Positions 1 through 6,357 of a stretch of 7,834 nt of DNA are shown piece after piece (positions within the stretch are counted from its first letter, which is position 1; every line of letters starts with the position of its first letter). Made by a program: the position numbers and the translations under genes. Source of the DNA: Opitutia bacterium (GTDB taxonomy: Bacteria; Verrucomicrobiota; Verrucomicrobiia; Opitutales; Seribacteraceae); assembly GCA_002692605.1 (NCBI GenBank), contig NZLE01000135.1, positions 1-7,834 of the forward strand, written 5' to 3'. Under the pieces are notes generated by a model. The model was not told the DNA's origin, searched no databases, and saw only the letters and a list, made by a program, of their open reading frames with translations.

Positions 1-114
1 AATTTTCTCATTATGTTACTATTTGGTTTTCAGTTATTTACCTTGTAGAAGGTCATGAATTACACATCAGGTTGCAAATCGTATGCCAAGATTTGAAAAC
101 CATTCAATCTGAGC

Positions 115-135
115 GAATTTTCCATGTGAAAATTC
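115..135. repeat. Perfect inverted repeat, 8-bp arms, 5-nt loop
   Basis: GAATTTTC at 115-122 is the exact reverse complement of GAAAATTC at 128-135, with loop CATGT. The stem is AT-rich (two G:C pairs per arm), so as RNA it would be weak. On the plus strand it is followed by TTCTTTT, loosely like a terminator tail, but the stem is too weak to call one. It could equally be a protein-binding dyad or chance. Confidence 0.4.
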
Positions 136-285
136 TTCTTTTGCGCAAATTTCACACACCGTTCCAGCAAAAGGGAACCGAATCTTTCAAGTATAATGCC
201 GAAACTGATTCTTCGGAGGATTATCTCCCGAATTACCTCTGGTTTGAGATCCAATGGCCCGTGCCTAGAGCAGCGCGACTTTCCC

Positions 286-300
286 TTGGAATGATTCCAA
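286..300. repeat. Perfect inverted repeat, 6-bp arms, 3-nt loop
   Basis: TTGGAA (286-291) and TTCCAA (295-300) are exact reverse complements separated by TGA. The hairpin begins 28 nt past the aspS stop codon in the aspS direction. There is no T-tract on either side, so it is not an intrinsic terminator. It lies inside the tRNA/tmRNA-like patch and may be part of that structure or a 3'-end processing hairpin. Confidence 0.4.
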
Positions 301-328
301 TTGGCCCAGCTCCAACAAGTTCTATAAT

Positions 329-2113
329 TTAGCTTTCCTCGGCGATCGATTGAATTTTGAGGTCACGAAGTTGGCGATCCGTGGCGCTCCCCGGACTGTC
401 GGTCATAAGGTCCTGTCCCTTTTGCGTTTTGGGAAAGGCAATGACGTCCCGAATACTTTCCTTGCCCGCCAGAATGGTAACCAGGCGGTCTAAGCCCAAA
501 GCGATCCCACCATGAGGTGGAGCTCCATATTCGAAGGATTCGAGCATATAGCCGAATCGACTTCGAACAACTTCAGGAGGGATTTGCAGGACCTCTTCAA
601 AAATTTTCTTTTGTATCTCGGGCTGATGAATTCTGATACTTCCTCCTCCCAATTCCACGCCGTTCAGCACAATGTCGTAATGCTGCCCTCTGACTTTCTT
701 GGGCTCGGTTTCGATGAGGTTCAAATCTTCCTCAACAGGAGCGGTAAAGGGATGATGAGAGGCAACGTAACGTCCTTCTTCCTCCTCGTAATGCATGAGC
801 GGGAAATCGATCACCCAAAGGAATTTCCAATCCTTGGGAAGACGCAATGCGCGTCCTCTTTTCTCAACGAGGGCAGCGGCTTCCAATCGGATGCGTCCTA
901 GAATGTTGCAGGAGCTTTCCCATGCTCCTGCGGCAAAGAAAACGATATCTCCCTCCTCGACTTTCAATTTGATTTTAAGAGTCTCTCGTTCGGTTTCGGA
1001 TAAGAATTTCAGAATGGGGGATTTCCATTCGCCGTTTTCGGATTTGATGAAAGCCAATCCTTTCGCGCCCAAGGATTTTGCGGTATCTTCAAGGTGTTTG
1101 AGTTCTCCCTGAGTGAGGTCAGCCAATTCTTTGGCATTGAACGCTTTGACGGAACCGCCGGACTGGACGGCTCCGGCGAAAACCTTGAAGTCGGAGGATC
1201 GAAAGTCCTCGGATAAATCCTGGAGTTCCATACCGAAGCGCATGTCGGGCTTATCGGAGCCAAAGCGATTCATGGCTTCGGAAAAAGGCATACGAAGAAA
1301 AGGGGTTTGAATCTCCTCTCCAAGTGTTTCAAGCCAAACGGTCTTGAGCAAACCTTCGATCAGGGCATACATGTCCTCCCGGTCGATGAAGGACATTTCA
1401 AGGTCAATCTGCGTGAACTCGGGTTGTCGATCAGCTCTTAGATCTTCGTCCCTGAAGCACCGGGCAAGCTGATAGTAGCGTTCGATCCCCGCTACCATCA
1501 GCATTTGCTTGTATTGTTGTGGGGATTGAGGCAGGGCGTAAAATTTTCCTTCATTCAGTCTGCTGGGAACAAGAAATTCGCGGGCTCCCTCGGGGGTACT
1601 TTTGAAAAGCATGGGAGTTTCGATTTCCAAGAAGTCCTGTTCGTCGAAATACTTTCTTATGGATAGGGAAGCTTGGTGACGAAGTTTCAGGCAATCCAAG
1701 TTCGAAGGACGACGAAGATCGAGGTAACGATAGGTCAGTCTCAAGTCTTCGCCAACCTTGTCGGCTGACTCATCGAGGGGGAAAGGAGGGGTCTTTGATT
1801 GGTTGTGAACTACGATGGAATGGGCGAAGAGTTCAATGTCGCCAGTGTCCAGGTTGGCGTTTTCGGTGCCTTGTTCGCGTTCGCGAACTTCCCCTTCCAC
1901 TTGAATGACACTTTCCGGCTTAAGCTTGGGGAACAGTTCGGAAAGAGTTTGATTTTCCGGATCGAGCACAACCTGCGTTTTCCCTTCTCGGTCCCGTAAA
2001 TCAAGAAAAAATACGCCCCCATGATCGCGTAAGGAATCAATCCATCCAATTAGAGTGGAAGCGGATCCTGCGTTATCTTTACGAAGTTGATTGCAATGGT
2101 GGCTACGTTTCAT
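329..2113 (-). CDS. aspS: Aspartyl-tRNA synthetase (probably non-discriminating, Asp/Asn)
   Basis: This class II synthetase charges tRNA(Asp) with aspartate in the cytoplasm. From the chosen start it has 594 residues, close to the 590 of E. coli AspRS. An N-terminal OB-fold anticodon-binding domain (about residues 1-110) holds the LRDRE-like core; class II motif 2 is FRDEDLRADRQPEFTQIDLE from residue 220, with the ATP-binding Arg222; motif 3 is GGIALGLDR ending at Arg543. The long insert between motifs 2 and 3 is the bacterial GAD domain, so this is the bacterial type. An upstream in-frame ATG at 2134 would add seven residues, but the ATG at 2113 (MKRSHHCNQL) aligns with the usual N-terminus. 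A GAAGG lies 14 nt upstream, rather far. His31 and Gly82 match the positions reported as His31 and Gly81 in the non-discriminating Pseudomonas aeruginosa enzyme, where E. coli has Leu and Lys; that suggests Asp-tRNA(Asn) is also made. The gene is divergent from the plus-strand run. Confidence 0.97.
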   Translation of the reverse strand: MKRSHHCNQLRKDNAGSASTLIGWIDSLRDHGGVFFLDLRDREGKTQVVLDPENQTLSELFPKLKPESVIQVEGEVREREQGTENANLDTGDIELFAHSIVVHNQSKTPPFPLDESADKVGEDLRLTYRYLDLRRPSNLDCLKLRHQASLSIRKYFDEQDFLEIETPMLFKSTPEGAREFLVPSRLNEGKFYALPQSPQQYKQMLMVAGIERYYQLARCFRDEDLRADRQPEFTQIDLEMSFIDREDMYALIEGLLKTVWLETLGEEIQTPFLRMPFSEAMNRFGSDKPDMRFGMELQDLSEDFRSSDFKVFAGAVQSGGSVKAFNAKELADLTQGELKHLEDTAKSLGAKGLAFIKSENGEWKSPILKFLSETERETLKIKLKVEEGDIVFFAAGAWESSCNILGRIRLEAAALVEKRGRALRLPKDWKFLWVIDFPLMHYEEEEGRYVASHHPFTAPVEEDLNLIETEPKKVRGQHYDIVLNGVELGGGSIRIHQPEIQKKIFEEVLQIPPEVVRSRFGYMLESFEYGAPPHGGIALGLDRLVTILAGKESIRDVIAFPKTQKGQDLMTDSPGSATDRQLRDLKIQSIAEES

Positions 2114-2279
2114 GCCTGTTGTAAAAACCTTCATCGAATATCGAAAGCGAGGGCTCTTGGCAAGCGGGATGAGAGATTCGCTCGTGATGGATTGTCATTG
2201 AAATTGATCGATTTCCAAGGATGGAGAGGGTTTTTTACTCGCAATCCGATGAGGGAAATTTCATGGGTAAGAGACAAAA
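2114..2279. promoter_or_regulatory. Divergent intergenic region with promoters for aspS and the manC-to-folC run
   Basis: The two flanking genes point away from each other, so promoters for both must lie in these 166 bases or inside the genes. One weak candidate for aspS on the minus strand is TTGGAA (2218-2213), a 16-nt spacer, and GACAAT (2196-2191); neither box is close to consensus. I found no convincing sigma70 pair for the plus direction. A 16-nt near-palindrome, GAAATTGATCGATTTC at 2200-2215 (two mismatched positions in the dyad), overlaps the candidate aspS promoter and could be an operator. The upstream sequence of the manC-type gene has only a weak ribosome binding site (GGTAAGAG). 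Confidence 0.4.
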
Positions 2280-3362
2280 ATGAAAAATAGATACGTCGTA
2301 ATTATGGCTGGTGGTCGGGGTGAACGCTTCTGGCCTCAAAGTCGACTTAAGCGCCCCAAGCATTTGTTGCCGATCGTTGGAGATTCGGCGATGTTGGCTC
2401 AAACGATTGACCGGTTGGAAGGCTTGGTGCCAACCGAAAGAATTTTCGTGATCACCAACGAAGAACAGAAAGAATCGGTTTTGGAAACTTGTCCGAGTCT
2501 TATCCCGAAACGCGTCATAGGGGAACCTGTGGGCCGTGATACCGCCGCCGCCGTGGGCTTGGCTGCCTTGTTGGTGGAGTCGGAAGATGAAAACGCGGCC
2601 TTTGCCCTCTTACCTGCGGATCATGTGATAGAGGATGGCGCTGGTTTTCGCTCCGTTCTTTCGGCCGCATTCGAGGCTGCGGAATCCGATGACTGCTTGG
2701 TTACGATCGGGATCTCACCTACTTTCCCTTCCACGGGTTACGGTTATTTGCAAAAGGGTGAAGAGCTTAATGGTATGACTTCCCGTTCGGTTTCGGTCGT
2801 CGATCGTTTTGTCGAGAAACCGGATTTGGAAAAAGCCCGTCAATACCTGGACTCGGGAAATTACTTTTGGAATGCGGGTATGTTTGTCTGGAGACCACCG
2901 GTCATTCTCAAGGAGATGCAAAAGCATACTCCTTCCTTGGCAAGGGGATTGCAGGAACTAAAGGAAACCTGGCGGGAAATAGGGTCTCTTGCTGATTGTA
3001 TGGATAAGGTTTATCCAAGTTTGGAAAAGATTTCCATAGATTTTGCAGTGATGGAGAAAGCCGAAAGAGTGGTGATGCTGGAATCCGATTTTGACTGGGA
3101 TGACGTTGGCGAATGGCCGGCAATTGCCCGGCACTACCCAGCAGATCTTCAAGGGAACGTCTTTAAGGGAGAAGGAGTTGCCATGGATGCGGAAGGCAAC
3201 CTGACCTTTGCCGAATCGGGACATTGCGTCGCTTTGCTGGGAGTCAAGGATCTCATCGTCGTGCAATCGGAAGACGCGACCATGGTTTGCCACAAGGATT
3301 ACGCTCAGGAGGTCAAGGCCTTGGCCCAGGAAGTTGCCCGAAAGCGTCCCGACTTATCCTAG
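2280..3362 (+). CDS. manC: Mannose-1-phosphate guanylyltransferase (GDP-mannose pyrophosphorylase)
   Basis: This enzyme joins mannose-1-phosphate and GTP to give GDP-mannose and pyrophosphate, supplying mannose or fucose-type sugars for surface polysaccharide or protein glycosylation. The N-terminus has the nucleotidyltransferase signature AGGRGERFWPQSR (residues 10-22) followed by RPKHLL with Lys27. Further family landmarks are PADH at 112-115 (metal-site Asp114), FVEKP at 177-181, WNAGMFVW around 197-204 and DWDDVGEW at 272-279. At 360 residues it is the short, single-function form: the C-terminal cupin phosphomannose isomerase domain of the roughly 470-480-residue bifunctional enzymes is absent, so the isomerase must come from another gene. 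It is first in the plus-strand run, 13 nt before ruvX. The symbol manC is a family-level assignment; substrate preference for mannose over other hexose phosphates is inferred from the motifs. Confidence 0.9.
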   Translation: MKNRYVVIMAGGRGERFWPQSRLKRPKHLLPIVGDSAMLAQTIDRLEGLVPTERIFVITNEEQKESVLETCPSLIPKRVIGEPVGRDTAAAVGLAALLVESEDENAAFALLPADHVIEDGAGFRSVLSAAFEAAESDDCLVTIGISPTFPSTGYGYLQKGEELNGMTSRSVSVVDRFVEKPDLEKARQYLDSGNYFWNAGMFVWRPPVILKEMQKHTPSLARGLQELKETWREIGSLADCMDKVYPSLEKISIDFAVMEKAERVVMLESDFDWDDVGEWPAIARHYPADLQGNVFKGEGVAMDAEGNLTFAESGHCVALLGVKDLIVVQSEDATMVCHKDYAQEVKALAQEVARKRPDLS

Positions 3363-3375
3363 CGAGGTGATCTGA

Positions 3376-3810
3376 ATGGAGCATTATCTTGGGATCGATT
3401 ATGGAACCAAGCGGATTGGTTTGGCCTATGCGGATGAGCTTGGCGTGGCTTTGCCCATAGGGGCCATTCCCGGGGTCGAGCGAGAAGGTTGCTGGGAGGC
3501 ATTGGCAATGCACGTCGAACAACGTCGGATTAATCGGATCGTTCTAGGTTACCCCATTCATATGGATGGGAAACTGGGGACTCGAGCCAAGGAAGTCGAT
3601 GAGTTTGCCAAGGAACTTACCGAAAGATTTGGATTGTTGGTAAGCCGTGTGGACGAAAGATTGACCAGTGTTGCGGCCGAAGAATCCATTGGAAAGAAGG
3701 CGAAGACGAACAAGGTTCGCCAAAGTGGAAAGATTGATGCAACCGCGGCCTGCTTGATTCTGCAGGATTTTCTTGCTCTTTCGACGAAGTCCGATCCGGG
3801 GGGAGTCTGA
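3376..3810 (+). CDS. ruvX: RuvX/YqgF-family RNase H-fold nuclease (putative Holliday junction resolvase)
   Basis: The protein has 144 residues, typical of the YqgF/RuvX family of small RNase H-fold nucleases. These are implicated in Holliday junction resolution and in 16S rRNA 5'-end or antitermination functions; which role applies here cannot be told from sequence. Three family motifs are visible: LGIDYGTKRIGLAY at residues 5-18, with the first catalytic acid Asp8; DERLTS at 93-98, containing the second acidic position; and IDATAACLILQDFL from 120, with Asp121 as the third acid. The start is well supported: GAGG lies 8 nt before the ATG. The gene sits 13 nt after the manC-type gene and 5 nt before truA, consistent with cotranscription. 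Nothing looks truncated. Confidence 0.95.
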   Translation: MEHYLGIDYGTKRIGLAYADELGVALPIGAIPGVEREGCWEALAMHVEQRRINRIVLGYPIHMDGKLGTRAKEVDEFAKELTERFGLLVSRVDERLTSVAAEESIGKKAKTNKVRQSGKIDATAACLILQDFLALSTKSDPGGV

Positions 3811-3815
3811 CTGCG

Positions 3816-4598
3816 ATGCCAAAGGGCAAACCAGCGGGAGAGTCGAAGAGATGGCGATGCCTCTGTTCCTACGACGGGACTGATTTCGACGGGTGGCAAA
3901 AGCAACCGAGCGGTTTGGCGGTACAGGACCGGATCGAGCATGTTCTGAAGGAAATTTTCGGTCAAGTGATTCGTACGGTCGGCGCCGGGCGGACGGACGC
4001 GGGAGTTCATGCGGACGGACAGGTTTTTCATTTTGATGGCCCTTGGCCACACACTTGCGGATCGATGTTACAGGCTCTGCGGGCAAAGCTCCCAGCGGGA
4101 ATTGTTCCCTTGGAGATTCTCCCTGCAAAACCTAATTTCCATGCCCTTTCTTCAGCCAAGGGCAAAAGATATCGTTACCGAGCGATACGAGGATGGGCGA
4201 AACCGCGAGACGAGCGATTTGCTCATTCCTTGAAAAATCGAAAAATTGACTGCGATCAGATTAACCGAGCCTTGGGATTCTTTATCGGCGAGCATGATTT
4301 TTCAGCCTTCTCGGTTAACCGAGCGAGAGACGAGCGGAGTAGTGTTAGAAAAGTTTGGAAAGTTGAGGTCGCTGAAAGGAAAGACCTCATCGAATTCGTG
4401 GTGGAAGGAGAGGGTTTCCTTTACAAGATGGTAAGAAGTATGGTCGGAGCCTTGTTGGACGTGGGTTCGGGAAAAATGAAACCAAGGGAAGTCGAAGAGA
4501 TCCTTAAGAGTCGCATCCGGACGGAGCGAGTGGTAAGCGCGCCTGCAAAAGGATTGAGCTTGGAGAAGGTTTTTTATCGAAAGCCTTGGTTCGTTTGA
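3816..4598 (+). CDS. truA: tRNA pseudouridine(38-40) synthase
   Basis: TruA converts uridines 38-40 in the anticodon arm of many tRNAs to pseudouridine. The 260-residue length is normal. The N-terminal motif SYDGTDFDGWQKQP (18-31) is the usual start of the first repeat. The catalytic motif VGAGRTDAGVHA places the nucleophile at Asp61, with Arg59 beside it. KRYRYR includes the conserved active-site Tyr119, and FLYKMVRSMVGALL from 201 carries the conserved Arg207. The GGGGGAG about 10 nt before the ATG lies in the end of ruvX and serves as ribosome binding site. Residues 1-12 are a short basic extension (KGKPAGESKRWR) before the first beta strand. The end of the gene overlaps the start of the comF-family gene, so their translation is probably coupled. 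Confidence 0.97.
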   Translation: MPKGKPAGESKRWRCLCSYDGTDFDGWQKQPSGLAVQDRIEHVLKEIFGQVIRTVGAGRTDAGVHADGQVFHFDGPWPHTCGSMLQALRAKLPAGIVPLEILPAKPNFHALSSAKGKRYRYRAIRGWAKPRDERFAHSLKNRKIDCDQINRALGFFIGEHDFSAFSVNRARDERSSVRKVWKVEVAERKDLIEFVVEGEGFLYKMVRSMVGALLDVGSGKMKPREVEEILKSRIRTERVVSAPAKGLSLEKVFYRKPWFV

Positions 4599-5332
4599 AT
4601 AGGAAATTACTCAAGAGACATTGGAATTGGCTGATCGATTTGATTTTCCCAGGATTCTGCCCAATCTGCGAAGAATCTTCATTCTTGGACGGAGATCATT
4701 ACACTTGCCTGGAGTGCCTTGACAAAATCGCTTGGATTTCCGGCGCTCGTTGCAAGTTGTGTGGGATTTCCATGGCAGGGATCGATTTCCAGGGATTGTT
4801 TTGCTCGAGCTGTCGAGAGAATGATTTCTCCTTTGACGAGGGTCGATGTATGTTCGCCCTTGATCAATGTGGTCGAAAGTTAATCCATGAATTGAAATAC
4901 CGAGGAGCCCGAGACGTAATAAGGGATTTTTCCGCATGGAAGGAGAGAGTCCCCGATTTTCTTCCCTTCTTGGAAAACTCGATCCTGGTGCCTGTTCCCC
5001 TTCATTCGAGGAGAATGCGATCGAGAGGGTACAACCAGAGCCTGTGGATTGCTCAAGCCATGGTTAAGGAAGTTGGAGAAAATAGCGAATTGTCCGATTG
5101 TCTAAAGCGAATAAGGAATACTCGGACGCAAACGAAAAATGATCGCGAGGAAAGAAAGGAAAACGTAAGGGGAGCATTTGTTCTTAAACCTGGAGTTTCC
5201 TTGGAAAGGAAAAGGAGAATCGTTCTGGTTGATGACGTCTTTACAACCGGGGCGACCTTAGACGCATGCGCTCAAATTTTAAGGAAGGAGGGATTTCGAA
5301 GAATTGCCGTTGCCACTTTGGGCCATGGGTGA
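4586..5332 (+). CDS. ComF family protein (double zinc-ribbon phosphoribosyltransferase-fold)
   Basis: Members of this family (ComF/GntX/YhgH) are tied to natural transformation and recombination; the biochemical activity is not settled. The N-terminal part has four CxxC pairs: Cys25/28, 41/44, 56/59 and 73/76, enough for two zinc sites. The C-terminal part is a type I phosphoribosyltransferase fold, with the PRPP loop VLVDDVFTTGAT at about 213-224 (Asp216, Asp217) and the preceding LVPVPLHSRRMRSRGYNQS segment, which is typical of ComF. The 248-residue length is normal. There is no ATG at the beginning; candidate starts are TTG at 4586 (13-nt overlap with truA) or TTG at 4595 (TTGA, 4-nt overlap). 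The second is the classic coupling arrangement but neither has a strong ribosome binding site, so the exact start is open. No other competence genes are in the window, so transformation cannot be inferred from this gene alone. Confidence 0.92.
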   Translation: MVRLNRKLLKRHWNWLIDLIFPGFCPICEESSFLDGDHYTCLECLDKIAWISGARCKLCGISMAGIDFQGLFCSSCRENDFSFDEGRCMFALDQCGRKLIHELKYRGARDVIRDFSAWKERVPDFLPFLENSILVPVPLHSRRMRSRGYNQSLWIAQAMVKEVGENSELSDCLKRIRNTRTQTKNDREERKENVRGAFVLKPGVSLERKRRIVLVDDVFTTGATLDACAQILRKEGFRRIAVATLGHG

Positions 5333-5346
5333 GAGAATAGTCGATC

Positions 5347-6309
5347 ATGGCTTTCTTCAGTAAACCGAAATATTCAAAAGTAAGCGTCAAAGCTCGGGAG
5401 GGCGTTCCCAAGGGTGTGTGGACCAAATGTCCTGAAACGGGAGACATGGTTTTTGCCAAGGAATTGAAAAAGAACCTAATGGTCGTTCCTTCAAGTGGTT
5501 ATCATTTTCCACTGTCCGCTCCGGACCGAATCGAATCTCTTTTGGATAAAAATACCTTCGTTGAGCAAGACTCCGATCTGCGCTCGGTTGACCCACTTAA
5601 ATTTAAGGGTGTGGCGTCCTATGAGGATAAACTGGAACAGAACCGCAAGAAAACCAAGTTGGAAGACGCAGTGATTTCCGGAGTCGGGGAAATGGGAGGA
5701 AACTCCGTAAGTTTGGCGGTCATGGATTTTCGTTTTCTTGGTGGCAGCATGGGATCCGTCGTAGGCGAGAAAATCACTCGATCCATCGAGCGAGGGTTGG
5801 AAATGAAAATTCCCGTAATCATCGTATCCGCATCGGGTGGAGCGAGGATGTATGAAGGAATCCTCAGTCTCATGCAAATGGCCAAGACAAGCGCTGCCCT
5901 TGCCCGTTTGGCGGAAGCGGGAATCCCATATTTTTCAGTCCTAACCAATCCAACCATGGCAGGAGTCATGGCAAGCTACGCCTCCCTCGGTGACGTAATA
6001 TTGGCCGAACCCAAAGCTCTGATTGGTTTTGCCGGTAGAAGGGTGATCAAGGAAACAACGAGGGCTGACTTGCCCGAAGGCTTCCAGACGTCGGAATTTT
6101 TATTGGATCGAGGCTTGATCGATCAAATCGTAACTCGACATGAGATGCGGGATCGTTTGATTAGTTTGATTTCCCTCTTAGGTCACGCGAATCTGAAAAA
6201 AAATCCAAGCAAGACCAAAGCCGTTTCCAAACGAGCCAATGCGAACTCCCGTACCAAAAGAAAACCATCCGGAACCCCGCGAAAAAGTACCGGAAAAAAA
6301 CAAGCCTGA
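5347..6309 (+). CDS. accD: Acetyl-CoA carboxylase carboxyltransferase beta subunit, zinc ribbon degenerate
   Basis: AccD pairs with AccA to transfer the carboxyl group from biotin-AccB to acetyl-CoA, giving malonyl-CoA for fatty acid synthesis. The 320-residue protein aligns from its first residues (PKGVWTKC) with E. coli AccD. The crotonase-like core is intact: GGSMGS at 132-137, SGGARM at 163-168 followed by EGILSLMQMAKTSAAL, then NPTMAGVMASYASLGD and AEPKALIGFAGRRVI. The N-terminal zinc ribbon is not: only Cys28 of the usual four cysteines remains; the others are Thr31, Val47 and Ser50 in the KCPETG and VVPSSGYHF segments. The last 38 residues (283-320) hold 14 Lys/Arg and no Asp/Glu, an unusual basic low-complexity tail. 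An A8 run lies at 6196-6203. The gene begins 14 nt after the comF-family gene with only a weak ribosome binding site (GAGAGAATAG). accA is not in the window. Confidence 0.97.
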   Translation: MAFFSKPKYSKVSVKAREGVPKGVWTKCPETGDMVFAKELKKNLMVVPSSGYHFPLSAPDRIESLLDKNTFVEQDSDLRSVDPLKFKGVASYEDKLEQNRKKTKLEDAVISGVGEMGGNSVSLAVMDFRFLGGSMGSVVGEKITRSIERGLEMKIPVIIVSASGGARMYEGILSLMQMAKTSAALARLAEAGIPYFSVLTNPTMAGVMASYASLGDVILAEPKALIGFAGRRVIKETTRADLPEGFQTSEFLLDRGLIDQIVTRHEMRDRLISLISLLGHANLKKNPSKTKAVSKRANANSRTKRKPSGTPRKSTGKKQA

Positions 6310-6357
6310 CTCCCACTTGCATTAACCCTTTACCGTGAGTTTTGGTAGAGTAGGGTA
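6310..6357 (+). other. accD-folC spacer (48 nt)
   Basis: This is the longest gap in the plus-strand run. It contains the folC ribosome binding site (TAGAGTAGGG, ending 2 nt before the GTG, so the effective pairing is likely with its AGAG part). I see no paired -35/-10 boxes at proper spacing and no terminator hairpin, so readthrough from accD is the simplest reading. Confidence 0.4.

Larger units (their letters stand above)
1..328. other. Intergenic region left of aspS, no supported gene
   Basis: I see no gene I would defend here. Short open frames exist on both strands, but they start at TTG without a plausible ribosome binding site and match no family I know. Composition is uneven: about 27% GC in the first 60 bases, rising to about 53% between 241 and 300, and 40% overall. 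The stretch holds two small perfect inverted repeats (115-135 and 286-300), a 10-bp palindrome TTTGCGCAAA at 140-149, and a patch at 255-318 that reads like pieces of a structural RNA. No GC-rich stem followed by a T-run is present in the minus direction, so no intrinsic terminator for aspS can be named. Confidence 0.6.

Noticed and set aside
60..254. 64-codon minus-strand frame downstream of aspS
   Set aside because: It looks somewhat protein-like (amphipathic) but has a TTG start with no ribosome binding site and no recognisable family; not enough to call a gene.
72..332. 86-codon plus-strand frame left of aspS
   Set aside because: TTG start without a ribosome binding site, no family resemblance, and its 3' end runs through the tRNA-like patch into the aspS stop; the ending resembles spurious frames seen across RNA genes.
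2114..2134. Upstream ATG adding seven residues to aspS
   Set aside because: The later ATG at 2113 gives an N-terminus that matches the family (MKRSHHCNQL against MRTEYCGQL), and the upstream ATG has no ribosome binding site.
3544..4128. 194-codon open frame on the minus strand across ruvX and truA
   Set aside because: It lies wholly antisense to two genes with clear catalytic motifs, its translation is Arg/Pro/Ser-rich low quality, and no family is recognisable.
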